Positions 1-7,604 of a stretch of DNA of 57,451 nt are shown piece by piece; the first letter of the stretch is position 1; each line of letters starts with the position of its first letter. Under the pieces are notes generated by a model. It made no database searches and had not been told where the DNA came from. It worked only from the letters and a program-made list of their open reading frames with translations. Origin of the DNA: Bacteroidales bacterium (GTDB lineage Bacteria > Bacteroidota > Bacteroidia > Bacteroidales > UBA12077); the NCBI GenBank assembly GCA_013138975.1, contig WTBR01000025.1:1-57451 (forward strand). Direction: 5' to 3'. Position numbers and translations under genes: made by a program.

Positions 1-263
1 GAAGAATCTATTTTTTGAATAAGAGATTCTTCGTTTCACTCAGAATGACGCTCTTTTTTCATTTTGCTCGTCCTATTGTCACTTTGAACAAGTGAAGAAT
101 CTTTTTTAATAAGAGATTTTTCGTTTCGCTCAGAATGCCACTCTTTTTTTATATTGTTTGTTCTATTGTCATTTTGAACAAGTGAAGAATCTTTTTTAAT
201 AAGAGATTTTTCGTTTCACTCAGAATGCCACTCTTTTTTTATTTTGTTCGTTCTATTGTCATT
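1..263. repeat. Three tandem imperfect palindromic units of about 90 bp
   Basis: Units begin with GAAGAATCT at about 1, 94 and 184, so the period is 93 then 90 bp. Each carries GAAGAATCT, a T-rich spacer, AGATTCTTC or AGATTTTTC, and then a CTCAGAATG motif. The first GAAGAATCT/AGATTCTTC pair (1-32) is a perfect inverted repeat. The GTCATTTTGAACAAG parts resemble the TGTCATNCTGAGCTTGTCGAAG motif found in other intergenic spaces of this window (8.4, 16.4, 43.8 and 51.3 kb). This looks like a dispersed non-coding repeat family, and it lies just downstream of pruA. The array may extend beyond the window start. Confidence 0.75.
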
Positions 264-1892
264 TTATTCTTCCATAAATGGATATTTGTAACTTGTTGCT
301 GGAACAAAACATTCCTTAATTGTTCGAGGGCTAACCCAACGTAACAAATTCAATTTAGAACCAGCCTTGTCGTTTGTTCCTGAACCGCGAGCTCCGCCAA
401 AAGGTTGCTGATTTACAACAGCTCCGGTAGGCTTATCGTTTATATAGAAATTTCCGGCAGCATGTTCCAATTTTTTCATAACATGTTCAATTACATAGCG
501 ATCTTTCGAGAAAATAGATCCTGTTAATGCATACATAGAAGTTTTATCAACTAATTCAACTGTTTCTTCAAACTTAGTATGATCGTAAATGTAAATAGTT
601 AGAATAGGACCAAACAATTCCTCTTCCATTGTTACATAATGCGGATCTTTAGTCACAATAATTGTAGGCTCAATAAAATATCCTTTTGATTTATCGTATT
701 TCCCACCATGAATAATTTCTACTTCACTATCTTGTTTAGCACGATCAATAAAGCCTGACAGTTTGTTAAATGATGCTTCATCGATTACTGCGTTTACAAA
801 GTTTGAGAAATCTTCAACAACACCCATTTTCATGGTATCCATATCGCATTTTATTTCACAAAGTATTTCATCCCATAAATTGTTTGGGATATATGCACGT
901 GAAACTGCTGAGCACTTTTGTCCTTGATATTCGAAAGCACCGCGAGTAATTGCAGTTGCCACTTGATTGGCGTTTGCCGATTCATGAACCAGAACAAAGT
1001 TTTTACCTCCGGTTTCACCAACAATTCGAGGATATGATTTATAGTTAGAAATATTATTTCCGATTTCTTTCCAGATACTCTGAAATACAGAAGTTGAACC
1101 CGTAAAATGTATTCCTGCAAAATCGGTATGAGAAAATATTACTTTTCCTGCAACCGGCCCTGAAACGTATACCAAATTTATAACACCATCAGGTAAGCCC
1201 GCTTCCATAAAAATCTCCATAATAATGCGTGCAGAATAAATCTGTGTATTCGAAGGTTTCCAAACCACAGTATTTCCCATCATAGCTGGAGCCGATGGTA
1301 AATTCCCTGCAATTGCTGTAAAATTAAAAGGAGTTAATGCAAATACAAATCCTTCCAAAGAACGTTGCTCAAATCTATTCCAATGAAGTTCATCTGATTC
1401 TGGTTGATCGTTAAAAATCTCAGTCATATACTGAACATTAAATCTTAAGAAATCAGACAACTCACATGCCGCATCAATTTCTGCCTGATGTACTGATTTT
1501 GATTGAGCCATCATTGTTGCAGCATTAATTCTGGCACGATAAGGTCCCGAAATCATTCCGGCAGCTTTCAAAAAAATCGACGCCCTTTGTTTCCATGACA
1601 TTCCAGCCCATTTTTCACGTGCATTTAATGCAGCATCAATTGCATCACTCACATGGCTTTCATCTCCACGATGATAATAACCTAATAAATGTTGGTGGTC
1701 ATGTGGGGGATTTATTTTTATTTTGTTCTCAGTGTAAACAGATTTCCCATCAATAACCATTGGTATATCAACCAGATTTGATCTACACCATTCAATGGCT
1801 TTTGTTATTTTTTCTCTTTCTTTTGACCCCTTTTTGTATGTCAATACAGGCTCGTTTTTGGCCGGAGGAGCAAAGTATAAACTTTTTTGCAT
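264..1892 (-). CDS. pruA: L-glutamate gamma-semialdehyde (1-pyrroline-5-carboxylate) dehydrogenase
   Basis: This 542-residue enzyme of the aldehyde dehydrogenase superfamily oxidises glutamate gamma-semialdehyde, from proline or arginine breakdown, to glutamate with NAD+ in the cytoplasm. The sequence shows the cofactor-binding stretch NTVVWKPS, the loop FTGSTSVFQ, the general-base glutamate in GETGGKNF and the catalytic cysteine in GQKCSAVSR. The length matches the stand-alone P5C dehydrogenase family; there is no proline dehydrogenase domain and no putA-like neighbour in the window. The ATG at 1892 gives a normal family N-terminus. It is transcribed away from ppnP. A palindromic operator candidate (2036-2059) lies about 145 bp upstream of its start, so regulation by the ModE-like protein is possible but unproven. 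Confidence 0.95.
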   Translation of the reverse strand: MQKSLYFAPPAKNEPVLTYKKGSKEREKITKAIEWCRSNLVDIPMVIDGKSVYTENKIKINPPHDHQHLLGYYHRGDESHVSDAIDAALNAREKWAGMSWKQRASIFLKAAGMISGPYRARINAATMMAQSKSVHQAEIDAACELSDFLRFNVQYMTEIFNDQPESDELHWNRFEQRSLEGFVFALTPFNFTAIAGNLPSAPAMMGNTVVWKPSNTQIYSARIIMEIFMEAGLPDGVINLVYVSGPVAGKVIFSHTDFAGIHFTGSTSVFQSIWKEIGNNISNYKSYPRIVGETGGKNFVLVHESANANQVATAITRGAFEYQGQKCSAVSRAYIPNNLWDEILCEIKCDMDTMKMGVVEDFSNFVNAVIDEASFNKLSGFIDRAKQDSEVEIIHGGKYDKSKGYFIEPTIIVTKDPHYVTMEEELFGPILTIYIYDHTKFEETVELVDKTSMYALTGSIFSKDRYVIEHVMKKLEHAAGNFYINDKPTGAVVNQQPFGGARGSGTNDKAGSKLNLLRWVSPRTIKECFVPATSYKYPFMEE

Positions 1893-2035
1893 TTTACATA
1901 TTATTTAAATAGTTCAACATTATTTAGTTTAAATCAACCTTTAACAAGTTAAGAATGATCTTTAATGTGCTGAAAATTATCAAGCTAAGTATGTCGAAAC
2001 AGACAATTAACATAAACACATTTATCACTCAAAAG

Positions 2036-2059
2036 CGATATGCAAATATATGCATATCG
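2036..2059. promoter_or_regulatory. Palindromic operator candidate 1 (ModE-like box)
   Basis: This is a perfect inverted repeat, CGATATGCA-N6-TGCATATCG, in the divergent pruA/ppnP space. The core CGATATG-N10-CATATCG recurs exactly at 4388-4411 and nearly at 2657-2680, next to a ModE-like regulator gene. The size, the two-fold symmetry and the CG-TATA-like half sites resemble known ModE boxes; the binding protein is inferred. Confidence 0.6.
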
Positions 2060-2108
2060 AGCATGTAAAAAACAAGATTTTTGTCATATATAGAATAAAT
2101 CAAATCAT

Positions 2109-2116
2109 TACATTTG
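2109..2116 (+). promoter_or_regulatory. Bacteroidota -7 box of ppnP (TACATTTG)
   Basis: TACATTTG matches the TAnnTTTG consensus of Bacteroidota sigma-A promoters. It lies 28 bp before the chosen ATG of ppnP. A TTG at 2081 is a possible -33 element, though the spacing is longer than usual. Confidence 0.5.
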
Positions 2117-2143
2117 CATCTGATTAACAAAAAAACACAAGCT

Positions 2144-2425
2144 ATGTTTAAAACAAACGAATATTTCGACGGAAAAGTAAAATCTATTGCTTTTGAAGCA
2201 ACTGAAGGCCCAACTACAATAGGAGTTATGGCAAAAGGTGAATACGAATTCGGAACATCTACTGTTGAGTATATGACAGTGACTTCAGGTGTAATGACAG
2301 TTCAATTACCAGGCGAAACTGAATGGAAAGATTACAAAGAATTTGAAACTTTTATCGTTGCAAAAGACGTGAAGTTTAAAGTTAAACTTGAAGGTGACAC
2401 TTCTTATCGTTGTTTATATAAATAA
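2144..2425 (+). CDS. ppnP: Pyrimidine/purine nucleoside phosphorylase PpnP (YaiE/DUF1255 family)
   Basis: This small single-domain cupin of 93 residues cleaves purine and pyrimidine nucleosides with phosphate to give free base and ribose 1-phosphate. The family signature is clear: an N-terminal MFKTNEYFDGKVKSIAF, a central GEYEFGTSTVEYMTVTSG and an end with SYRCLYK. An upstream TTG at 2114 would add ten residues (MHLINKKTQA) that the family lacks, and it overlaps the -7 box TACATTTG, so the ATG at 2144 is preferred. The gene stands alone on the plus strand; a palindromic repeat element begins one base after its stop codon. Confidence 0.92.
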   Translation: MFKTNEYFDGKVKSIAFEATEGPTTIGVMAKGEYEFGTSTVEYMTVTSGVMTVQLPGETEWKDYKEFETFIVAKDVKFKVKLEGDTSYRCLYK

Positions 2426-2545
2426 TGTTTGTCCATAAAGTCCGACTTCTTCGTTACGCTCGCCCTATAATTGGTCATTTACAAAAGTAAACTCCCAATT
2501 CTAGGGCTTCACAAGTCTCGAATTCGAACTTTATGAATCAAACAC
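2426..2545. repeat. 120-bp palindromic repeat element, copy 1
   Basis: This 120-bp element is almost identical to 47007-47126, with about four mismatches. Its ends form an imperfect inverted repeat (TGTTTGTCCATAAAG at the left, CTTTATGAATCAAACA at the right). An inner pair, GCCCTATAATTGG and CCAATTCTAGGGC, folds too, so the whole unit can form one long hairpin. It starts directly after the ppnP stop codon. No coding content was seen; it is MITE- or REP-like. Confidence 0.85.
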
Positions 2546-2607
2546 CCGACATTATAGCCAGACTTTAAATAACTCGACGAAATCTAAAGTTATTTTTAGG
2601 TTAAAAT

Positions 2608-2642
2608 AATTACAACGAAATTTTTATTACTTCGTTGTAATT
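2608..2642 (+). terminator. Hairpin between ppnP and the ModE-like gene
   Basis: AATTACAACGAA and TTCGTTGTAATT form a perfect 12-bp stem with an 11-nt loop, followed by GTTTTCTTTG. The stem is AT-rich and the T-tract is broken, so it may be a terminator or an operator hairpin. Confidence 0.4.
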
Positions 2643-2656
2643 GTTTTCTTTGTGGT

Positions 2657-2680
2657 CGATATGCAATTTTTTACATATAG
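2657..2680. promoter_or_regulatory. Palindromic operator candidate 2, upstream of the ModE-like gene
   Basis: CGATATGCA-N6-TACATATAG has a left half site identical to that of site 1 and a right half site matching 7 of 9 bases. It ends 25 bp before the ATG of the ModE-like regulator, a position suited to autoregulation. Confidence 0.55.
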
Positions 2681-2704
2681 ATTAATTACTAATCTAATTT
2701 AAAT

Positions 2705-3082
2705 ATGGCAGGCCCAAAAGGATCAAAATATTACGATGTCTTCCTTAAGTTTAAGGTGTGGTTGGAAAATACTGACGGAGAGGGAATTTTAGGAGATGGT
2801 AAATTTGAATTAATTGATGGTATCGATGAACTAGGCTCGTTAAAGGCAGCTGCCGATAAAATGGGAATAAGTTACCGAAAAGCATGGGGTAATGTTAAAG
2901 ATGCTGAGGAGAAACTAGGGATTTCATTGGTTGATAAGCACCGCGGTGGACAACATGGAGGGAATTCTGTTCTTACTCCGGAAGGGAAGAAATTAATTGA
3001 AGCATATAAGGAGTTACTACTTGAATTTGATGATGCAATTTATCAAATAACCAAGAAGTTTTTTAATAAAGTGAACAAATAG
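2705..3082 (+). CDS. ModE-like winged-helix regulator without a molybdate-binding domain
   Basis: This 125-residue protein matches the N-terminal DNA-binding domain of ModE-type molybdenum regulators (COG2005). The signature runs through GDGKFELIDGIDELGSLKAA, the helix-turn-helix MGISYRKAWGNVKDAEEKLG, the wing RGGQHGGNSVLTPEGKKLIE and a C-terminal helix for dimerisation. The MOP/TOBE ligand-binding half of E. coli ModE is missing, so ligand sensing, if any, must be indirect or by another protein. The stop codon is four bases before the next ATG, so the genes are probably co-transcribed. A palindrome just upstream suggests it controls itself. Its position at the head of a Moco gene region supports a molybdenum or tungsten role. 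Confidence 0.85.
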   Translation: MAGPKGSKYYDVFLKFKVWLENTDGEGILGDGKFELIDGIDELGSLKAAADKMGISYRKAWGNVKDAEEKLGISLVDKHRGGQHGGNSVLTPEGKKLIEAYKELLLEFDDAIYQITKKFFNKVNK

Positions 3083-3086
3083 ATAG

Positions 3087-3827
3087 ATGATATATTTTAT
3101 TGCATTAGACGATACGGATAATAAAGATTCAAGAGGAACAGGATTTAAATCACGGGAATTAGGAAAACTTATCCTTGAAAAGAATCTTGGACTTGTAGAG
3201 TCTATTTCTCGTCATCAATTGTTTGTGCATGAAAAAATAGCGTATACATCGCAAAATAGCTCAGCTTGTTTAATTGTAGATACCGATAAGCCGGATATAT
3301 TAAGAGAACTTTGTATAGAATATTTAATAGATGTTGCCGAAATTGGATCTGATGCAGGATTATGTTTTGCACATATTGATCAGATTAATGAGAAAATCCT
3401 TGATTGGGGCAACAGAGCTAAAAAAGAGATTCTTTATAAGGAAGACGCATTTAAACTGGCAGAAGAATCAGGAATATTTTTAGAAGCATATACTGGTGAA
3501 AGAATAGGAGTGATAGGTGCTCTTGCTGCTATTGGATTGCGAAGAGGTGGGAATGATGGCCGAAATATTTGGTTAAGTGGACATGAATTACGTGATCTAA
3601 AAGGTGTTTATAAAGCAGGCGAATTAAAAAAAATAATAAATATTCAAGCGATAATAAGCAAAGATGGCGTAGTTATCAATGACGAAGATCGAATTGAAGT
3701 TGGAGAATGGTTAAGACCACCGATTAAAAATAATAAGAATACAATAATTGTAGAACAAAGTAAAAATGATCAAAGCTATGAATGGAAATCTGTCTCAAAA
3801 GACTATATCAAAAGCATATCAGACTAA
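3087..3827 (+). CDS. DDTD-motif protein related to the TiaS N-terminal domain
   Basis: This is a 246-residue cytoplasmic protein. The N-terminus MIYFIALDDTDNKDSRGTG has the DDTD signature seen in TiaS, the archaeal tRNA(Ile2) agmatinylcytidine synthetase, and in related uncharacterised bacterial proteins. Further hallmarks are SRHQLFVHEKIAYTSQNSSA and GIFLEAYTGERIGVIGALAA-like glycine-rich segments. It lacks the C-terminal OB and zinc regions of full TiaS and is much shorter, so tRNA modification is not a safe assignment. It follows the ModE-like gene by four bases and overlaps the next gene, which puts it in a regulator-linked operon. Its function here is unknown; the fold relation is judged from motif memory only. 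Confidence 0.55.
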   Translation: MIYFIALDDTDNKDSRGTGFKSRELGKLILEKNLGLVESISRHQLFVHEKIAYTSQNSSACLIVDTDKPDILRELCIEYLIDVAEIGSDAGLCFAHIDQINEKILDWGNRAKKEILYKEDAFKLAEESGIFLEAYTGERIGVIGALAAIGLRRGGNDGRNIWLSGHELRDLKGVYKAGELKKIINIQAIISKDGVVINDEDRIEVGEWLRPPIKNNKNTIIVEQSKNDQSYEWKSVSKDYIKSISD

Positions 3828-4347
3828 TACAATATCATTGGTTTTAGAAGTCTTAATGTTAATTACATTAGGAATTAGTGCAATTGTAATACGTTCGTAT
3901 TTAAGAATTCCTTTAGGTATTCCTGGTCGTCATGGATTAGAATTTATGGCAATATTAATTATCGCACGAAGAATTTCGAAAATTCCTTTTGCGTCTGTTA
4001 TAGCAATGATAGGTGCTACAACATTTATGTTTGTTCCTTTTATTGGGATTAAAGATCCATTATTACCTGTTATATATCTTGTTATGGGTATTGTACTTGA
4101 CGTACTTTATTTTGCTTTCAAAAACCCCGCAAATAGATTAGCAATAATTTCATTAATAGGAGGTATAGCATATATGGTAATTCCATTAAGTAGAATTGGA
4201 ATTTTCTTATTTACCGGTTTTGTAGACAAATCATTTGTAAAAGCAGGATTTATTATTCCTGTACTTTCACATTTTGCATTTGGAGTAGCAGGTGCTTTAC
4301 TTGGTGCAGGACTGATTTTTTCTATTAAAAGAATCCAGAAAAAATAA
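3778..4347 (+). CDS. Small integral membrane protein, ECF S-component-like
   Basis: This protein of about 189 residues has some five to six hydrophobic segments, including SLVLEVLMLITLGISAIVI, FASVIAMIGATTFMFVPF and PVIYLVMGIVLDVLYFAF. The short loop IPLGIPGRHGLEFMAILIIA recalls substrate-binding S components of ECF transporters, which capture vitamins or metal ions, but the match is loose. The ATG at 3778 overlaps the upstream gene by 50 bp; an ATG at 3766 would extend the overlap to 62 bp. No later good start exists before the first membrane segment, so the overlap is probably real. Lying between a ModE-like regulator unit and a TonB receptor, it may be the inner-membrane part of an uptake route. 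Confidence 0.5.
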   Translation: MNGNLSQKTISKAYQTNTISLVLEVLMLITLGISAIVIRSYLRIPLGIPGRHGLEFMAILIIARRISKIPFASVIAMIGATTFMFVPFIGIKDPLLPVIYLVMGIVLDVLYFAFKNPANRLAIISLIGGIAYMVIPLSRIGIFLFTGFVDKSFVKAGFIIPVLSHFAFGVAGALLGAGLIFSIKRIQKK

Positions 4348-4387
4348 ATTTCAAAATAAATATTCAATATTATAATTTAATATCCTG

Positions 4388-4411
4388 CGATATGAAAAAA
4401 ACAACATATCG
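4388..4411. promoter_or_regulatory. Palindromic operator candidate 3, over the lipoprotein start codon
   Basis: CGATATG-N10-CATATCG has the same half sites and spacing as site 1. The start codon of the lipoprotein gene (4392) lies inside the left half site, so a bound protein would block the beginning of the gene. Confidence 0.6.
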
Positions 4412-5306
4412 AATAAAGCACTTAAGTATATTAAGTGCTGTACTATTCAATTTTATTCTGTTTGTATCTTGCGAAGATGATGTGCAAATTGATCGAGCAA
4501 ATCCTACCATAAATATAGTTGAAAAATCAAATTGCGTTTCTTCCGATACAATTATTTCCGTAGGCCAATCTTTTACGGTTGGAATTCATGCTGAATCGAA
4601 TGGCTATGATAAGCTCACTAATTTTATTGCAAAACGAAATGGTGAAAACTATATCGATATAGGGATTTATACAGGATCTTTTGATAGAGAAGTCAAACTT
4701 CAAAAAGGCCTGGAGGATATTGAAGAATGGGAGTTTGTTATTAGAGATTTTGAAGGAAATTCGGCGAGCACAATTATCACAATTACAAAAGATCCAAATG
4801 TTGTTTATGTAGATATAAACGAATTTCTTAATGTCACATTAGGTGCCCAGAATAGTAACGAATTTGGAAGCTTTTTCTCATTAAGCAATGGAAGTGTATA
4901 CAATTTGCAAGAAGCATTTAATAATCAGGAAATCATTAATATGACCTATTTTTATGATGATTTTGACGATTTCGAAGAAAATATAATTACTTCACCAGGG
5001 GGAAATATCGATCTAACATTTACCGGAGAATACGGTATAGCAAATTGGGATACAAGAAATACAATTCGATATAGTAGGTCTATGATAGATGTATCTATTG
5101 ATGAATTTGATGCAGCTTTGAATGATAGTATTTTATTGGCAAATACATTTGCTTATGAGAGTGGTGGGAGAAAAACAAAGTTCTTAAAACCTGATGATAT
5201 TTATTCATTTGTTAGCGATGATAATCGTAAAGGAATATTTAAGGTTCTTAGTACTTCAGGAACAAATGCCGGGAATATTGTTGTTGATATTAAAGTTCAA
5301 AAATAG
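4392..5306 (+). CDS. Predicted lipoprotein upstream of a TonB receptor
   Basis: This protein has 304 residues. The N-terminus has a lysine-rich start, a hydrophobic stretch and a lipobox ending FVSC at residue 27, followed by EDD, typical of exported Bacteroidota lipoproteins. The rest is soluble beta-rich sequence with no cysteine cluster; residues of about 40-135 look like an Ig-like domain (SVGQSFTVGIHAESNG...DFEGNSASTIITIT). I do not recognise a named family. It ends eight bases before the TonB receptor gene, so the two are probably co-expressed and may act together at the outer membrane. Its start codon lies inside a palindromic operator candidate. Confidence 0.75.
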   Translation: MKKTTYRIKHLSILSAVLFNFILFVSCEDDVQIDRANPTINIVEKSNCVSSDTIISVGQSFTVGIHAESNGYDKLTNFIAKRNGENYIDIGIYTGSFDREVKLQKGLEDIEEWEFVIRDFEGNSASTIITITKDPNVVYVDINEFLNVTLGAQNSNEFGSFFSLSNGSVYNLQEAFNNQEIINMTYFYDDFDDFEENIITSPGGNIDLTFTGEYGIANWDTRNTIRYSRSMIDVSIDEFDAALNDSILLANTFAYESGGRKTKFLKPDDIYSFVSDDNRKGIFKVLSTSGTNAGNIVVDIKVQK

Positions 5307-5314
5307 AATTCAAA

Positions 5315-7600
5315 ATGTTAATTAGAAAAATTGCATATATATTTATTGCTTTTAGTTTATTTAGTGTTTCCTTGTTTGCTCAAACAAATTTAAAAGGAAC
5401 AATAATTGATTCAAAAACGAATAAACCTTTAAGTGGAACTAATATTGTTATTAATGAATTACAACGTGGTTTATCGACAAATGTGAAAGGCGAATTTGAA
5501 TTTGAGAATATAAACAAAGGAGATTATACTTTACTTATTTCATTTGTAGGTTATCACGATAAAAAAGTAAAATTTACTATTAAAAATGATAATAATTATA
5601 TTGAAATAAAGATGACTCCATCAATTGTTGAGATGGAAAAGGTTATTGTAACAGCCACAAGAACTGAACGGAAAATTGAAGATTTACCGGGACAAAACGA
5701 AGTGCTTGAACAAGAAGAAATAGAAAGTATGCCAATTACAACAACCGATGGGATATTGCAATCAATAGCAAATATTAATGTAAATCGAAGTTGGGGAATT
5801 TTTTCTAAAAATGCATCGGTAACAATGCGAGGGCTTGATGCAGCACAAGGAGTATTGGTTTTGTATAATGGAGTGCCATTAAATAAAACTGCGGGAGGAT
5901 CAATAAATTGGCATATGATTTCGCCCGATAGAATTGAACGAATCGAAGTAATAAAAGGGCCAAGCTCTGCACTTTATGGAAATAATGCCATGGGTGGTGT
6001 AATTAATATTATTACAAAAAAATCGGATAAAGCTATTTCCGGTGATGTGAGAGTAATGGGTGGAAGTTACGCAACCCTAGGTGGTAAATTTGATTTGGAA
6101 GGAAATACCGAAATTAAAGGCAAAAAACTTTATTGGGGAGTAAGCGGATTTTATCGTCAGGGCGATGGATATATAATTGAACCAAAAGACATAAGAGATA
6201 CAACAGATGTTGAGGTTTATTTAAAAGAGGCTCGAGTTGGAGCAACTTTGGGTTATGAATTTAACGATAAGAATAAAATTGAAGTAGAATACAGTTATTA
6301 CGATGATAAACGGGGCGATGGTAAACAAGTGCATTTTAACGATGGCGGATATGTAAAATATACCACCCATTTTGTTCGTGCAAAATACAATGGTGAGTTA
6401 GGGAAATTTAAGATCGAAGCCGATGGATATTTTCAGGATGAAAATTATTATCAGTTTACCGAAAAAGTAAATAGCGATGGAAATTATAAAGTATCCAAGA
6501 AATACCAAATTTCGCAAGACTATGGCGTTTGGGCAAATGCTACCAGAAAGTTTGGAGAAAAAAACTGGTTTACTTTTGGAATAGATATCAAACAAGGATT
6601 TATGGATGCTTCAGATATTTATATTACATCAACCGATACGCTTATGCGAGACGGGAAAGTGCAATCTTATGCAGCATTTCTGCAAGACGAACATCGTTTA
6701 TTTAACGATAAACTTAAAATAATTGCAGGTTTGCGATTTGATTATGCTCGTTTTTATGATGGTAGTATTCATGTGGGTGATCCAACAGTAAATACGGGTT
6801 TCGAACAATCCTTAACAGAGAGTTATGGTAGTTCAGATTGGACTGCTTTAAGTCCTAAGCTGGCAGTTCAGTATGAAATTATTCCAGAAGTAAAATCATA
6901 TATATCTGCTTCAACAGGTTTTATGCCGGCAAAGTTAGATGATTTGATTTCGTCGCGTAAAATAAGTAAGGGTTTTAAACAAGCTAATCCTAATTTGCAA
7001 CCACAAACCCTTACGAATTACGAAATAGGATTTAATACCAGACCATTTAAAAAGGTTCAGATTAAAGTTGCTACATATTATTCTATTGGTAAAGATTTTC
7101 AATATTTTGTTGAAACAGGAAATGAAGTGGATGGTCAAAGAGAATTAATACGAGAGAATATAGCCGAAATTGAGATTTTTGGTGCTGAGTTTTTCTTTCA
7201 ATACGATTTTACTAAGAACCTGACTTTTAAAACAAATTACACTTACAATAATTCGGTCATAAAGGAATTTGATTTAATGGATTATTTTGGAGACGATATC
7301 ACGGATAAAAAAATATCTGAAGTTCCATGGCATCAGACTTTTGCAGGTTTGTTCTGGAGAAATAAATACATTAATGCTACTTTTATTGCTAATTACGTTG
7401 GAGAAATGTATTTGAATGAAGCAAATAATCAGATCGTTGACGATTATTTAGTATGCGATATCAGGTTATCAAGAATGATTAATAAGAGCTTTTTTGTTGC
7501 TCTTGATATTCAGAATATCTTTGATAATGTTTATATTGATAAAAAACAAAGGCTTTCTCCCGGTAGATTTATTTTAGCAGAATTAGCATATAAATTTTAA
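5315..7600 (+). CDS. TonB-dependent outer-membrane receptor with carboxypeptidase-like N-terminal domain
   Basis: This 761-residue receptor starts with a signal peptide ending LFAQ, followed by a carboxypeptidase-regulatory-like beta domain (about 24-110, LKGTIIDSKTNKPLSGTNIV). A plug domain follows (about 115-225, with ARTERKIEDLPGQNEVL and GPSSALYGNNAMGGVINIIT). The rest is a 22-strand-type barrel ending in an aromatic residue (AELAYKF). Such receptors import scarce compounds across the outer membrane with energy from TonB. The barrel resembles siderophore/cobalamin-type receptors more than SusC (no SusD neighbour). The substrate cannot be read from sequence; the ModE-like box upstream and the Moco genes downstream suggest a molybdenum, tungsten or metallophore ligand. 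Confidence 0.93.
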   Translation: MLIRKIAYIFIAFSLFSVSLFAQTNLKGTIIDSKTNKPLSGTNIVINELQRGLSTNVKGEFEFENINKGDYTLLISFVGYHDKKVKFTIKNDNNYIEIKMTPSIVEMEKVIVTATRTERKIEDLPGQNEVLEQEEIESMPITTTDGILQSIANINVNRSWGIFSKNASVTMRGLDAAQGVLVLYNGVPLNKTAGGSINWHMISPDRIERIEVIKGPSSALYGNNAMGGVINIITKKSDKAISGDVRVMGGSYATLGGKFDLEGNTEIKGKKLYWGVSGFYRQGDGYIIEPKDIRDTTDVEVYLKEARVGATLGYEFNDKNKIEVEYSYYDDKRGDGKQVHFNDGGYVKYTTHFVRAKYNGELGKFKIEADGYFQDENYYQFTEKVNSDGNYKVSKKYQISQDYGVWANATRKFGEKNWFTFGIDIKQGFMDASDIYITSTDTLMRDGKVQSYAAFLQDEHRLFNDKLKIIAGLRFDYARFYDGSIHVGDPTVNTGFEQSLTESYGSSDWTALSPKLAVQYEIIPEVKSYISASTGFMPAKLDDLISSRKISKGFKQANPNLQPQTLTNYEIGFNTRPFKKVQIKVATYYSIGKDFQYFVETGNEVDGQRELIRENIAEIEIFGAEFFFQYDFTKNLTFKTNYTYNNSVIKEFDLMDYFGDDITDKKISEVPWHQTFAGLFWRNKYINATFIANYVGEMYLNEANNQIVDDYLVCDIRLSRMINKSFFVALDIQNIFDNVYIDKKQRLSPGRFILAELAYKF

Positions 7601-7604
7601 TAAT

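Noticed and set aside
4107..4367. Minus-strand open frame of 86 codons
   Set aside because: It lies opposite the ECF-like membrane protein and has no family features or promoter.
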